DNA from: Desulfobacteraceae bacterium
Lineage (GTDB): Bacteria; Desulfobacterota; Desulfobacteria; Desulfobacterales; Desulfobacteraceae
Assembly (NCBI GenBank): GCA_015486915.1
Contig: WFQS01000632.1
Coordinates: 1-7,929, forward strand
Length of the DNA stretch: 7,929 bases
Direction: 5' to 3'
The notes under the pieces were generated by a model. That model saw only the letters and a list, made by a program, of their open reading frames with translations. It made no database searches and was not told where the DNA came from. This document shows positions 7,701-7,929 of the stretch, in pieces (positions within the stretch are counted from its first letter, which is position 1; each line of letters begins with the position of its first letter). Both the position numbers and the translations under genes were made by a program.

Positions 7701-7929
7701 CGCTCAAGCAGCATTGAAGCCCTTGAACTTTTTAAAAAAATTCCAAATAAATTTGATTTAATTATCACCGATATGGCCATGCCCAATATGTCAGGGGATA
7801 AACTGGCACAGGAACTCATCAAAATACGTCCTGATATTTCCATTTTGCTCTGTACAGGATTCAGTGAAACCATGTCACAGGAAAAGGCTGCATCTCTTGG
7901 CATTAAGGGCTTCCTGCTGAAACCTGTTG
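4797..7929 (+). CDS. membrane hybrid histidine kinase (double Cache, two PAS, HisKA-HATPase, receiver), 3' partial
   Basis: 1,044 codons are open to the window edge. TM1 is at ~18-39 and TM2 at ~355-374, enclosing a periplasmic double Cache sensor. Module 1 has GEGYYF at 132-137 and KISFVKYFKPLNWYIGTGAY from 203; module 2 has GNEGCFFG at 244 and KISFVK...WIIGAGVY from 314. This resembles the dCache_2 type, which senses small ligands; the ligand is unknown. A HAMP-like linker (~375-430) leads to PAS1 (~437-555, ending VDITERKKAE) and PAS2 (~562-680). The kinase has phospho-acceptor His701 in GGIAHDFNNIL, an N-box at Asn809/Asn813, DTGIGM at 856-861, DPFFTTKE and GKGTGMGLSVVHG. The receiver has Asp946-Asp947, Asp992 in ITDMAMP and Lys1042, lacking only its last helix at the edge. 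It may phosphorelay to the adjacent receiver; further domains beyond the edge are possible. Confidence 0.93.
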   Translation, partial: MHSNTSDTHSKSIHSKFVQKLISIVLISIGLWYLLFIYGEYSTFRSESASLRANYLKSQKLMLQQQVTNVVDFINKMRNFAEQELKTEIRQRVNNACETAETIYQQNAAIKSVPEIENMIKDALSQVRFDNGEGYYFAVSMDGIEQLYPVRPALEGKNVMDLNDGKGNFPIKDEIRIIKEKKQGFVKAFWPVPGRDPSMTFSKISFVKYFKPLNWYIGTGAYSYKYEKKIKNKILNFVANLRFGNEGCFFGSTYKGDALFSNGKIIMGSESVWNLTDPNGIKILQEMGKIVKNHGKGFVYYSWKKLNTSTPFPKISFVKGVPRWQWIIGAGVYLDTIDKVIAQNRAKLNNKFKQGLIRGTFILLLLFCLIYFWSRRFSNQIFESFNNCLSNLKQAGEKNSGVDIENIPFKEFKDIAVSMNEILEKKNLAQRKLKESEEKYRSIFENSVEGFFQRTPEGRFINVNPAFARTIGYSSPKEFLSAVLDLENQLYVNPEYRHRYEKIIREKGYIKNFELQAKCKDGSHIWVSSSASAVYDENGKIVRYDGSIVDITERKKAESDHKRLLAAIENVAEAIVITDLDGNILYVNTAFEKITGYTGEEAIGENPRILKSGKQDKAFYYYLWQTITSGNIWHGRFIDRKKNGSFYTEETSISPVFDQSGEISNFVAVKRDITDDIMMEKKLQQSQKMESIGVLAGGIAHDFNNILFPIIGYTEMMMQAADKDNPWKNSLNSIHKSCLRASDLIKQILTFARQDSSEAKLMKMQPIIKEALKLIRATIPVTIDIKQDIDPQCGVIKADPTKIHQIVMNLTTNAFHAMADTGGEIKVSLEEIQIDKNDALCRNMDPGYYACLSVKDTGIGMDKTIVKQIFDPFFTTKEKGKGTGMGLSVVHGIVKGAGGFINVYSEPGKGTIFNIYLPVIKSDSDAGKVITELPFKRGTGHILLVDDEIEILKMEKEILENLGYKVTSRSSSIEALELFKKIPNKFDLIITDMAMPNMSGDKLAQELIKIRPDISILLCTGFSETMSQEKAASLGIKGFLLKPV

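Overview
The window carries most of a chemotaxis signalling operon followed by a large membrane-bound hybrid histidine kinase, all on the + strand. DNA looks AT-rich (many AAA, ATA and TTT codons). The gene order (cheA, cheD, cheY, cheX, cheB, cheR, second cheD, response regulator), CheX- and CheD-type adaptation proteins, and a Cache-PAS-PAS-HDFNN-type kinase with a receiver suggest a motile delta-proteobacterium of the Desulfobacterota (Desulfobacterales-like). That placement is inference from gene style; there is no rRNA or marker gene here.

Bases 1-4599 are a tightly packed polycistron. It opens with the last ~100 codons of CheA (receptor-coupled kinase). Next come CheD (receptor glutamine deamidase with intact Thr/Cys/His), a CheY-type receiver, a CheX-type CheY-P phosphatase overlapping cheY by 44 nt, CheB (methylesterase) and CheR (methyltransferase). 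A second CheD-family protein and a second stand-alone receiver close the unit. Together they cover signal output (CheA to CheY), signal termination (CheX) and adaptation (CheR, CheB, CheD). Between cheD and cheY there is a short stop-coupled ORF whose sequence resembles the start of an HDOD-domain gene; it may be a deletion relic.

Bases 4600-4796 are the only sizeable non-coding gap. They hold a TATAAT-like box and two copies, exactly 95 nt apart, of a conserved hairpin motif (22 of 26 bases identical, with one compensatory base-pair change). They end in a strong AGGAGG site unusually close to the next start codon.

Bases 4797-7929 encode a hybrid sensor kinase running off the right edge: TM1, double Cache sensor, TM2, HAMP-like linker, two PAS domains, HisKA with HDFNN H-box, HATPase and a nearly complete receiver.

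The best candidates for something new are the second CheD, which has lost the catalytic cysteine while keeping the rest of the fold, and the tandem structured element upstream of the kinase.
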